The position numbers were made by a program, and so were the translations under genes. Below, piece after piece: positions 43,413 to 50,352 of a stretch of 50,997 nt of DNA. Under the pieces are notes generated by a model. The model did not search any database. It was not told the DNA's origin and saw only the letters and a list, made by a program, of their open reading frames with translations. The DNA comes from Bacteroidota bacterium (lineage in GTDB: Bacteria; Bacteroidota; Bacteroidia; Chitinophagales; Chitinophagaceae), in the NCBI GenBank assembly GCA_023409975.1, contig JAEYQO010000035.1, positions 1-50,997 of the forward strand. The letters are read 5' to 3'. Numbering within the stretch: position 1 is the first letter of the stretch; the number at the start of each line of letters is the position of its first letter.

Positions 43413-43420
43413 TACCTTTG
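43413..43420 (+). promoter_or_regulatory. -7 element for the TPP-riboswitch transcript
   Basis: TACCTTTG followed by C, a full TAnnTTTG match, about 18-25 bases before the aptamer. The leader from here to the receptor start codon is roughly 220 bases. Confidence 0.6.
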
Positions 43421-43437
43421 CACCGCAATTCAATTGA

Positions 43438-43516
43438 ATTGTCCGGGGTGCCTGAACAGAAAGGCTGAGATCATACCCGCTGAACCTGGACCGGATAATG
43501 CCGGTTAGGGAGCGCA
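43438..43516 (+). ncRNA. TPP (thiamine pyrophosphate) riboswitch aptamer
   Basis: The THI-box consensus is present in order: GGGGTGCC (43445-43452), GGCTGAGA (43463-43470), ATACCC (43473-43478), GAACCTGGACCGGATAATGCC (43482-43502, in two parts) and GGTTAGGGAGC (43503-43513). CTGAGA and the GGATAATGCC loop are the TPP-binding elements. It lies in the leader of the TonB-dependent receptor gene. No terminator hairpin with U run was seen between it and the ATG; a 13-base palindrome (ATAGTTAAACTAT, 43630-43642) sits four bases before the start codon, so control of translation is more likely. Confidence 0.96.
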
Positions 43517-43646
43517 AATCCAGCAAACCATTTCCAGCATCCGTCAGTCTGCAACCAAATGTGCATCCCTGCACCTGTGTTCTGCTGCCGGAATCTGAAC
43601 TGGTGCTGATGAAGGTACACCGGAAACAAATAGTTAAACTATCGGT

Positions 43647-45854
43647 ATGTACCAGCGTTACACTTTCGCATTACTCGTTTTTCTCTCCGCGTTCTCTTCA
43701 GAATCCCTTGGCCAGGACACCGACTCCACCCGAATGGCTGAACAGTTTCACGAGCTGCAGCCCATAGAGATCAAAGCCATCCGCGCCGGAAGCAATGCAC
43801 CTTTCGCTACTCAGGAAGTGAAAAAGGAAGAGATCGAAAAGCTCAATCAGGGACAGGACCTTCCTTATCTGCTCCAGTATACACCTTCAGCCGTCGTAAC
43901 CTCAGATGCCGGCGCAGGTATCGGCTACACCGGGTTACGCATCCGTGGCACTGATCTTACCCGTATTAACGTAACATTGAATGGCATCCCCGTCAATGAC
44001 GCTGAATCACAGGGTACCTTTTTTGTAAACCTGCCCGACCTGGCCACTTCCACCAACTCTATCCAGATCCAGAGGGGCGTGGGCACCTCCACCAACGGCC
44101 CGGGTGCCTTCGGCGCAACGATGAGCATCAGCAATCTTGAACAGATGCAGGAAGCTGGTGCTGAAGGTCATTTCTACACAGGCTCCTTCAATACTCAGCG
44201 CTATTCACTCAAAGCAGGTACGGGTCTGCTGAAGAATGGTCTGCAATTCGATGTCCGGCTTTCAAAGATCACCTCCGATGGTTATATCGATCGCTCTGCC
44301 TCAGATCTGAAATCATTGCAGGTACTGGCAGGCTGGAAAATTTCCGACCGGTCCCGACTTCGCTTCATGTATATGACCGGCGCAGAAAGAACTGGCCTGG
44401 CCTGGAATGGTGTTCCACAGGATTCACTTGCAACAAACAGAACCTACAACGAACTCGGCATGAAAGCAGATGGCTCTTACTATCCGGGTGAAACGGACAA
44501 CTACGGCCAGGATTACTATCAGCTTTTCTTCGACCATAAGTTTAACTCAAAGCTCTCGATCAACCTCGCCACTTTCCTGACGAGGGGCAAAGGCTACTAC
44601 GAAGAGTACAAATTGGGTGAGGCTTTCGCTGACTATGGTCTTGAGGACTTTCTTTCGGGACCGGATACCTTGGGTGAGACAGATATGATCCGCCAGCTAT
44701 GGCTGGATAATTATTTCTATGGAGCGGTTGCCTCCGTGTTCTATGACCTCAGGAAAACGAAACTCACCTTCGGCGGTGGCTGGAATCAGTACGACGGGCT
44801 GCATTATGGTATGGTGAAATGGGCACAAATGGGAGTACCTGCGGACCATCGCTGGTATGATCTGGACTCCAGGAAAACAGATATCAACGCTTACCTTAAA
44901 GCAGAACATCGTTTAGACAAGCTGATCTTGTTTGGAGATCTGCAATTGCGCGATGTCAGGTATACCATCAACGGGTTCAGAAAAACGCCCGACCTCCGTC
45001 CGGACGTGCATTACACCTTCTTCAACCCTAAGGCAGGTCTGAGCTACCTGTTAAGAAACAGAACGAGTGAAATACAACGACTGTACGCTTCCATCGCTGT
45101 TGCCAATAAAGAACCCAACCGCGATGATTTCGAAGCCTCTCCCACCGATCTGCCCAAACCGGAACAGTTATACGATCTGGAAGCTGGCTACGAACTAACC
45201 CGCAGGAATCTTAGGCTCGGAGCTAATTTCTACTACATGTATTATAAGGATCAGCTGGTGCTCACCGGTAAGATCAATGACGTGGGTGCATATGCCCGTA
45301 CCAATGTGCCCGAAAGCTATCGGATGGGTATTGAATTAGTAGCTGCTATGCAACCGGCAGATTGGATCCGTGTTCAGGCAAATGCAACATATTCCCAGAA
45401 CAAAATTCTCAACTTTACGGAGTATGTCGATGATTACGATGAGGGCGGACAGCTCGAGATCCATCACGGCACTACAGATATTGCTTTCGCCCCCAATGAG
45501 ATCATCGGCGGACAACTGACTTTCCTTCCTTTCCGGAACCTGAAAAACAATCAGAAACTGGAGCTGGACCTTTACGGCAAATATGTTGGCCGCCAGTTTC
45601 TGGACAATACCTCAAATGCAGACCGGTCCATCAACCCCTATTTTGTAAGCGATATCCGGGTCCGTTATTCATTGCCTGTAAAACCCTTCAGGGAGCTTGC
45701 CGCCACGCTGGCACTGAATAATATCTTCAATCGCATGTACGAAGCGAACGGATATACCTTCAGCTACATCTATGATGGCAGCTTCACAACTCAAAACTAT
45801 TATTACCCGCAGGCTGGCTTCAACTGGATGGTAGGATTAAGTATGAAATGGTAA
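43647..45854 (+). CDS. TonB-dependent outer membrane receptor, probable thiamine (or precursor) transporter
   Basis: 735 residues. Signal peptide MYQRYTFALLVFLSAFSSESLG/QDT. Plug domain about 45-160: IEKLNQGQDLPYLLQYTPSA, GIGYTGLRIRGTDLTRINVT, GIPVNDAESQG and IQIQRGVGTSTNGPGAFGA. The remaining 570 residues alternate aromatic and polar strands and end in Trp (VGLSMKW), as outer membrane barrels do. No N-terminal carboxypeptidase-like extension, so it is not SusC type. The TPP riboswitch in its leader implies repression when TPP is plentiful, matching the TPP-regulated receptor (omr1 type) described in Bacteroidota; the substrate is inferred from that. No inner-membrane partner (such as PnuT) is adjacent. 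Confidence 0.92.
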   Translation: MYQRYTFALLVFLSAFSSESLGQDTDSTRMAEQFHELQPIEIKAIRAGSNAPFATQEVKKEEIEKLNQGQDLPYLLQYTPSAVVTSDAGAGIGYTGLRIRGTDLTRINVTLNGIPVNDAESQGTFFVNLPDLATSTNSIQIQRGVGTSTNGPGAFGATMSISNLEQMQEAGAEGHFYTGSFNTQRYSLKAGTGLLKNGLQFDVRLSKITSDGYIDRSASDLKSLQVLAGWKISDRSRLRFMYMTGAERTGLAWNGVPQDSLATNRTYNELGMKADGSYYPGETDNYGQDYYQLFFDHKFNSKLSINLATFLTRGKGYYEEYKLGEAFADYGLEDFLSGPDTLGETDMIRQLWLDNYFYGAVASVFYDLRKTKLTFGGGWNQYDGLHYGMVKWAQMGVPADHRWYDLDSRKTDINAYLKAEHRLDKLILFGDLQLRDVRYTINGFRKTPDLRPDVHYTFFNPKAGLSYLLRNRTSEIQRLYASIAVANKEPNRDDFEASPTDLPKPEQLYDLEAGYELTRRNLRLGANFYYMYYKDQLVLTGKINDVGAYARTNVPESYRMGIELVAAMQPADWIRVQANATYSQNKILNFTEYVDDYDEGGQLEIHHGTTDIAFAPNEIIGGQLTFLPFRNLKNNQKLELDLYGKYVGRQFLDNTSNADRSINPYFVSDIRVRYSLPVKPFRELAATLALNNIFNRMYEANGYTFSYIYDGSFTTQNYYYPQAGFNWMVGLSMKW

Positions 45855-45909
45855 ACCGCTTTGCCCGTCCCGGGGTTCTTATAATTCCAATGATGACATA
45901 TAACAAAAC

Positions 45910-45930
45910 CCGGTTCCAACCGGAACCTTT
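45910..45930 (+). terminator. Weak terminator-like hairpin after the TonB receptor
   Basis: GGTTCC-AACC-GGAACC (45912-45927) followed by only three T. The short stem and tail make it a doubtful terminator; it could instead belong to the regulatory region of the next gene. Confidence 0.35.
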
Positions 45931-45935
45931 CGGAG

Positions 45936-45995
45936 AAATTGTCAGCCAGGCGTACCATGTTGGCCTGACAATTTAACTTTGGCTACTAATTTGCT
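45936..45995 (+). promoter_or_regulatory. Inverted repeat plus sigma-54-like promoter upstream of the metallopeptidase
   Basis: AAATTGTCAG (45936-45945) pairs with CTGACAATTT (45965-45974), with inner CCA/TGG pairs, making an inverted repeat with a total arm of about 13. Directly after it TTGGC-N7-TTGCT (45979-45995) has GG (45981-45982) and GC (45993-45994) separated by exactly 10 bases, the spacing required for sigma-54 promoters. A TAACTTTG element (45974-45981), full match to TAnnTTTG, overlaps it and is the alternative housekeeping promoter. Confidence 0.4.
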
Positions 45996-46024
45996 ATCAT
46001 TAATCAGGTAAAACATTAAGAACT

Positions 46025-46714
46025 ATGATGGGATATTTTTTGCTGGCAGGTGTCTTATTCCTTCTCGGAATGATCGTCAGCGGTAGACTCAAAGCCAAGT
46101 TTAAGGAATACTCCGAGATCCCGCTGAGCGCAGGCATGAGCGGAAAGGAAGTTGCCGAAAGAATGTTGCATGACAATGGCATCTACGATGTGAAGGTAAT
46201 TTCAGTAGGAGGTTTCCTGACAGATCATTACAACCCCACGGATAAAACAGTGAATCTCAGTCCGGAAGTATACCAGGGCCGTAGCATATCTTCCGCAGCG
46301 GTTGCTGCACATGAATGCGGGCATGCAATTCAACACGCTACGGCCTACAGCATGCTGCAGTTGCGGAGTAAGATGGTACCGATGGTACAGATCAGTACAA
46401 ATCTCTCTCAGTGGATCATCCTCGCCGGTCTGGGATGGATGGGCTTCGGGGGTGGTAACCAGACGATACTGCTGATCGGTATCATCCTGTTTGCGGCATC
46501 CACTGTTTTTTCGATTGTGACGCTGCCTGTAGAGTATGACGCAAGTCATAGAGCGCTCAAATGGATGGAACTGAAAGGGATTACCAACAACAGGGAACAT
46601 GGTCAGGCTAAAGATGCGCTGAAATGGGCGGCCAGAACCTACGTCGTTGCGGCGATCTCATCCATCGCCACGCTCCTGTACTATATTCTCATATTCCTGA
46701 ACCGCCGGGACTGA
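46025..46714 (+). CDS. YugP-family zinc metallopeptidase
   Basis: 229 residues; starts MMGYFLLAGVLFLLGMIVSGRL with an N-terminal membrane segment. The zinc-binding motif HECGH (about 98-102, in AAVAAHECGHAIQHA) and the preceding DHYNPTDKTVNLSPEVYQG identify the PF04298 (YugP) family. Two more hydrophobic segments (about 128-165) and one at the C-terminus (about 205-225) make a membrane-embedded protease comparable to HtpX. Substrate unknown; membrane quality control is the usual inference. Its leader holds the inverted repeat and possible sigma-54 promoter, which would suit a stress gene. Confidence 0.9.
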   Translation: MMGYFLLAGVLFLLGMIVSGRLKAKFKEYSEIPLSAGMSGKEVAERMLHDNGIYDVKVISVGGFLTDHYNPTDKTVNLSPEVYQGRSISSAAVAAHECGHAIQHATAYSMLQLRSKMVPMVQISTNLSQWIILAGLGWMGFGGGNQTILLIGIILFAASTVFSIVTLPVEYDASHRALKWMELKGITNNREHGQAKDALKWAARTYVVAAISSIATLLYYILIFLNRRD

Positions 46715-46729
46715 TAAAGCAACAATGCG

Positions 46730-46737
46730 TAATTTTG
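46730..46737 (+). promoter_or_regulatory. -7 element for the MBL-rhodanese gene
   Basis: TAATTTTG, a full TAnnTTTG match, 17 bases before the ATG at 46755. It supports that ATG over the one at 46725, which lies upstream of it. Confidence 0.55.
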
Positions 46738-46754
46738 TGCTACAATCAGTAGCA

Positions 46755-48155
46755 ATGGACGTAAAACAAATATATACGGGCTGCCTGAGTGAGGCAGCCT
46801 ATTTTATTTCAAGTGAGGGAGAAGCCGCAGTGATTGATCCTCTGCGCGATGTGGATAGCTACCTCAGAATGGCGGAAGAGAAAGGCGTAAAGATCAAGTA
46901 CATTTTTGAAACGCATTTTCATGCGGATTTTGTGAGCGGTCACCTGGAGCTGTCCCGGAAAACCGGCGCACCCATCATCTATGGACCACAGACAGAAGCA
47001 AAGTTTCCGGTGCATATTGCTGAGGATGGGGAGGAATTTATGATCGGAAAGCTGAGGCTGAAAGCCGTTCACACGCCGGGACATACTTTGGAAAGCACCT
47101 GCTACCTCCTTCACGATGAATCAGATCAGCCGTATTGCATATTCACCGGAGACACGCTGTTCGTAGGTGATGTAGGTCGCCCCGATCTGTTTAGCGGAAA
47201 TCTATCGAAGGAAGAACTGGCGGGACAGATGTACGACTCCTTGCAGCGCAAGATCAAACCTTTGGAAGACCATATTATTGTATATCCTGCACATGGCCCA
47301 GGATCTGCCTGTGGCAAGAGCCTGGGACCTGAAACCTTCAGCACAATCGGCGAGCAAAAAAGATCGAACTATGCATTGAAGGATATGTCCCGGGAAGAAT
47401 TTATCGATGCAGTCACCAGCGGACTCTCTGAACCCCCTGCTTACTTCCCCGTAAATGCAAGGATCAACAAGGAAGGCTATGATAGCCTGGATGAAATTCT
47501 CGGAACTGCTCAGGCGCTATCGGTAGAGGAGTTCAAAGAGCGAAAAAAAGCAGGAGCATGGATCGTTGACACCCGTCCTGCATCTGAATTCACAGGATCA
47601 TTTATCCCGGATTCCATTTTTATCGGACTCGATGGCCGCTTTGCTGAATGGGCAGGTACCTTGCTCCCCTTCAATCAACCGCTTATTCTGGTAACAGAAG
47701 AAGGACGCGAAGAAGAAAGCATTATCAGACTCTCCCGTGTAGGTATCGATAATGTACAGGGGTATCTCAAAGGGGGCTTCGCCACCTGGCAGGCAGCGGG
47801 ACAGCGCACAGATATGATCATCGATATCGAGGCCGAGGAGCTGGCGATGGACATACCACACGACAACAAGCTGGAGATTATTGATGTAAGAAAAGAGTCT
47901 GAATTTGAGGCTGGTCATGTGCGTGGCGCGCAGAATGTGCCGCTGAATCAGATGATGGATACGGTGATCATTGCGAACATTAACGACGACAACAACCTGT
48001 ATGTCCACTGCGCGGGCGGCTATCGTTCCGTAATCGCAGCTTCTTTGCTGAAACGGCAGGGTTATCACAACCTGCGAAATATCCTGGGAGGATGGTCGAG
48101 AATACGCGAAGTGAAGAAAATGCCATTGATCGCTCCTTCAAGTCAGGAAATATAG
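46755..48155 (+). CDS. MBL-fold persulfide dioxygenase-like protein fused to two rhodanese domains
   Basis: 466 residues from the ATG at 46755 (MDVKQIYTGCLSEAAYFIS). The beta-lactamase-fold domain (1-230) has THFHADFVSGH (about 54-64), HTPGHTLES (about 107-115), FTGDTLFVGDVGRPDL (about 133-148) and YPAHGPGSACG (about 176-186), as in ETHE1-like persulfide dioxygenases. Rhodanese domain 1 (about 250-345) lacks the active-site Cys: the loop reads VTEEGREE. Domain 2 (about 360-455) keeps it in VHCAGGYRS. Predicted to oxidise persulfides and transfer sulfane sulfur in the cytoplasm (inference from family). Ends in a strong terminator. Confidence 0.9.
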   Translation: MDVKQIYTGCLSEAAYFISSEGEAAVIDPLRDVDSYLRMAEEKGVKIKYIFETHFHADFVSGHLELSRKTGAPIIYGPQTEAKFPVHIAEDGEEFMIGKLRLKAVHTPGHTLESTCYLLHDESDQPYCIFTGDTLFVGDVGRPDLFSGNLSKEELAGQMYDSLQRKIKPLEDHIIVYPAHGPGSACGKSLGPETFSTIGEQKRSNYALKDMSREEFIDAVTSGLSEPPAYFPVNARINKEGYDSLDEILGTAQALSVEEFKERKKAGAWIVDTRPASEFTGSFIPDSIFIGLDGRFAEWAGTLLPFNQPLILVTEEGREEESIIRLSRVGIDNVQGYLKGGFATWQAAGQRTDMIIDIEAEELAMDIPHDNKLEIIDVRKESEFEAGHVRGAQNVPLNQMMDTVIIANINDDNNLYVHCAGGYRSVIAASLLKRQGYHNLRNILGGWSRIREVKKMPLIAPSSQEI

Positions 48156-48184
48156 GGTACAACGAACCTGGAAGGATATCACCT

Positions 48185-48221
48185 AAAAGATCCGGCAGCC
48201 AAAGGCTGCCGGATCTTTTTA
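48185..48221. terminator. Strong bidirectional rho-independent terminator
   Basis: Perfect 16-bp stem with arms ending AGATCCGGCAGCC / GGCTGCCGGATCT (48185-48200, 48204-48219), AAA loop, A run before and T run after. It serves the MBL-rhodanese gene and the small leftward gene at 48244. Confidence 0.95.
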
Positions 48222-48243
48222 TATCAGTTCTGATTGTTAATCG

Positions 48244-48435
48244 TCAGGAGGCATGAGCCATCTGTTTCGGCTGCTCCAGTTCGACAATCATACTTAGAAT
48301 ATCTTTTTTAACGACCATACTCTTAGAGGTGAGGAAACTTGCCTTCAAAAAGCTTTTCAGATCAGTAAAACGGAACATGTTGCGAATTGCTTTTTGCCTC
48401 TGAATGTATTTTCTTGTTCTCAGTTTCATAACCAT
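48244..48435 (-). CDS. Small basic protein of unknown function
   Basis: 63 residues (or 61 from the second ATG, MKLRTRKYIQRQ). The first 30 residues are strongly basic and the rest amphipathic (LKSFLKASFLTSKSMVVKKDILSMIVELEQ). There is no signal peptide. It is an isolated leftward frame with a terminator immediately 3' and an AT-rich region with a paired TATATCAGG / CCTGATATA inverted repeat 5', which favours a real gene, but no family is recognised and homology has not been tested. Confidence 0.45.
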   Translation of the reverse strand: MVMKLRTRKYIQRQKAIRNMFRFTDLKSFLKASFLTSKSMVVKKDILSMIVELEQPKQMAHAS

Positions 48436-48452
48436 TAATTTTTGCTGTACGC

Positions 48453-48509
48453 TATATCAGGTACTAAATACCGTGCCAGACTTTTTAATGAGGCGATATG
48501 CCTGATATA
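48453..48509. promoter_or_regulatory. Inverted repeat upstream of the small basic protein gene
   Basis: TATATCAGG (48453-48461) and CCTGATATA (48501-48509) form a perfect 9-bp inverted repeat with a 39-base spacer, centred about 45 bases upstream of the small gene's start. The spacer, read on the minus strand, contains CTGGCACGGTATTTAG. It may be an operator, a hairpin in a leader RNA, or both. Confidence 0.4.
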
Positions 48510-48570
48510 CAGCCTGTAAAAAATCCTAATAAAACATAATTAAAAAATCCGACCGGGAAACCTGTTGTAC

Positions 48571-48796
48571 ATAAAAACAAAATAGCCTCGGGAAGAGGCT
48601 ATTTATCGTCGGGAGCAATATTATCATTCAGAGGAGAGAGAGTAGAAGAGAAGAGATATTTACTCCCGACGTTGTTTGTTCTTAAATTTCTTTTTTTAAA
48701 GAGTAATATTGAAGGTCTGGAAATGTCTTTTTCTGTGCCTTGCTAATTTCTGGTTCTTCTGTCAATCTTATCTTCATCTCACCACCAGACCTTCAA
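48571..48796 (-). ncRNA. Candidate structured small RNA downstream of murA
   Basis: Read on the minus strand: a 12-bp perfect arm pair TTGAAGGTCTGG / CCAGACCTTCAA (48785-48796 with 48709-48720), a second hairpin CGTCGGGAG / CTCCCGACG (48663-48671 with 48607-48615) with a loop of about 30 bases that is almost pure C/U plus a few A (plus strand 48630-48656 is nearly pure purine), then a terminator AATAGCCTC / GAGGCTATT (48595-48603 and 48581-48589) followed by TTTTGTTTTT. This order is that of a trans-acting small RNA. The 5' end is not resolved; no TAnnTTTG element was found, so it might be processed from the murA 3' UTR. Confidence 0.5.
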
Positions 48797-49041
48797 CCAA
48801 CTCTTAAACTGTCTTGTCTTACTGTTTGTCCTGCTATATTGTAAAAAGAACTGTACCGCCCTTGCCAGGCTTGGTTTACGGCCTTTTTTACCCCGGTTTG
48901 GGGAGCGGTCGTCGGCGATTTGTGGATATTCTGTAGCAATCTGACTGGATTTTGTTAACCGAACAGCTCAGACCGCCTGTTATTCATAGGCTTATATACC
49001 AGGGGTAGGGTTTAAGTGTTAAGAGACCTTTAACGAATCCG
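48797..49041. other. Non-coding region between murA and the candidate small RNA
   Basis: No credible gene in either strand. It holds a short hairpin CCCC-AAACC-GGGG (48893-48905) and, on the minus strand, ATATCCACA (48921-48929), one mismatch from a DnaA box. It could be the murA 3' UTR or the 5' part of the small RNA. Confidence 0.45.
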
Positions 49042-50346
49042 CTAGATTCTTCTGATATCAGCACCCAGTGCGTTCAGGCGCTGGTCAATGTGCTCGTAGC
49101 CCCTGTCTATCTGGTCGATATTCTGGATGGTACTCTTTCCCTGTGCGCAAAGCGCCGCAATCAGCAACGCGACACCCGCTCGAATATCAGGTGAAACCAT
49201 ATCGATTCCTCTCAGGGCTACCTGGCCGTCCAGCCCGATTACTACTGCTCTGTGGGGATCGCAAAGCACGATCTGGGCACCCATTTCAATCAGCTTGTCC
49301 ACGAAGAACAATCTGCTTTCAAACATCTTCTGATGAATCAGGACAGTGCCTTTGGCCTGGGTAGCCGTGACGAGGACGATACTTAATAGGTCGGGAGTGA
49401 ATCCCGGCCAGGGATGGTCGTATACGGTAAGGATGGAGCCATCAATAAACTTGTGAATCTCGTAGGACGACTGGGAAGGGATATGGATATCATCCCCCTT
49501 AATTTCCATTTGAATCCCAAGTCTGCCAAAGACTTCAGGGATGATGCCCAGATGAGCTACATCGGCGCCTTTAATGGTGATCTCACTCCGCGTTGCCGCT
49601 GCCAGTCCGATGAAAGAACCCACCTCAATCATATCAGCCAGTAGCCGGTGCTGACAGCCATGCATCCTTTCCACTCCTTCAATGACCAGCATGTTTGAGC
49701 CGATGCCGCTGATTCTCCCCCCCATACTATTGAGCATATGACAGAGCTGCTGGACATAGGGTTCACAGGCAGCATTATAAATATTGGTGATCCCGGGCGT
49801 GAGAGCAGCAGCCATGATGATATTGGCAGTTCCGGTAACAGAAGGCTCGTCAAGCAGGATCCGGGCTCCACGCATATTTTTCCCGTCGAGAGTGAACAGA
49901 TTCTCAATAGGATCAAACTGAAATTGGACACCGAGGCTTTCAAAACCCCGGATATGGGTATCCAGTCTGCGACGGCCTATTTTGTCACCGCCGGGTTGTG
50001 GAATGTGGGCACGTCCGAAACGGGCTAGCATAGGCCCGGCAATCATCACAGCACCTCTGAGCTTACCAGACTTTTTCTTGAAAGTCTTATCAATAAAAAA
50101 ATCCGGATTGACTTCGTCTGCCTGAAGGATCACTGTATTTCGTTCAGGACGCTCCACCTTGACACCCATGTCCTGCATGAGCTCAATCAGCGTATTGACA
50201 TCGAGAATATCGGGTACATTCGTATAGGTCACTCGTTCCGTAGTCATCAATGCTCCGCAGAGCACCTGCAATGCTTCGTTTTTTGCTCCCTGAGGTATAA
50301 TTGTCCCCTTCAGCGGCCGGCCACCGCGAATCTCGAATGCGCCCAT
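49042..50346 (-). CDS. murA: UDP-N-acetylglucosamine 1-carboxyvinyltransferase (Asp-type MurA)
   Basis: 434 residues. The family pattern is complete: GAKNEAL (Lys22-Asn23), GPMLARFGRAHIPQPGG (about 104-120), GTANIIMAAALTPG (about 170), GSFIGLAAATR (about 240) and QIDRGYEHIDQRLNALGA at the end. At the position of the usual catalytic Cys (GGCTIG in E. coli) this enzyme has Asp121 (GGDKIGRRRLDTH). Asp-type MurA enzymes are active but not alkylated by fosfomycin (established for other species), so intrinsic insensitivity is predicted. It catalyses the first committed step of peptidoglycan precursor synthesis in the cytoplasm. It starts 6 bases after the DUF4290 gene and is likely co-transcribed with it. 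Confidence 0.97.
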   Translation of the reverse strand: MGAFEIRGGRPLKGTIIPQGAKNEALQVLCGALMTTERVTYTNVPDILDVNTLIELMQDMGVKVERPERNTVILQADEVNPDFFIDKTFKKKSGKLRGAVMIAGPMLARFGRAHIPQPGGDKIGRRRLDTHIRGFESLGVQFQFDPIENLFTLDGKNMRGARILLDEPSVTGTANIIMAAALTPGITNIYNAACEPYVQQLCHMLNSMGGRISGIGSNMLVIEGVERMHGCQHRLLADMIEVGSFIGLAAATRSEITIKGADVAHLGIIPEVFGRLGIQMEIKGDDIHIPSQSSYEIHKFIDGSILTVYDHPWPGFTPDLLSIVLVTATQAKGTVLIHQKMFESRLFFVDKLIEMGAQIVLCDPHRAVVIGLDGQVALRGIDMVSPDIRAGVALLIAALCAQGKSTIQNIDQIDRGYEHIDQRLNALGADIRRI

Positions 50347-50352
50347 AATCTC

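Noticed and set aside
48464..48480. Sigma-54 promoter for the small basic gene (CTGGCACGGTATTTAG on the minus strand)
   Set aside because: The -24 half is perfect, but the -12 half has AG where GC is required, so it does not meet the essential consensus.
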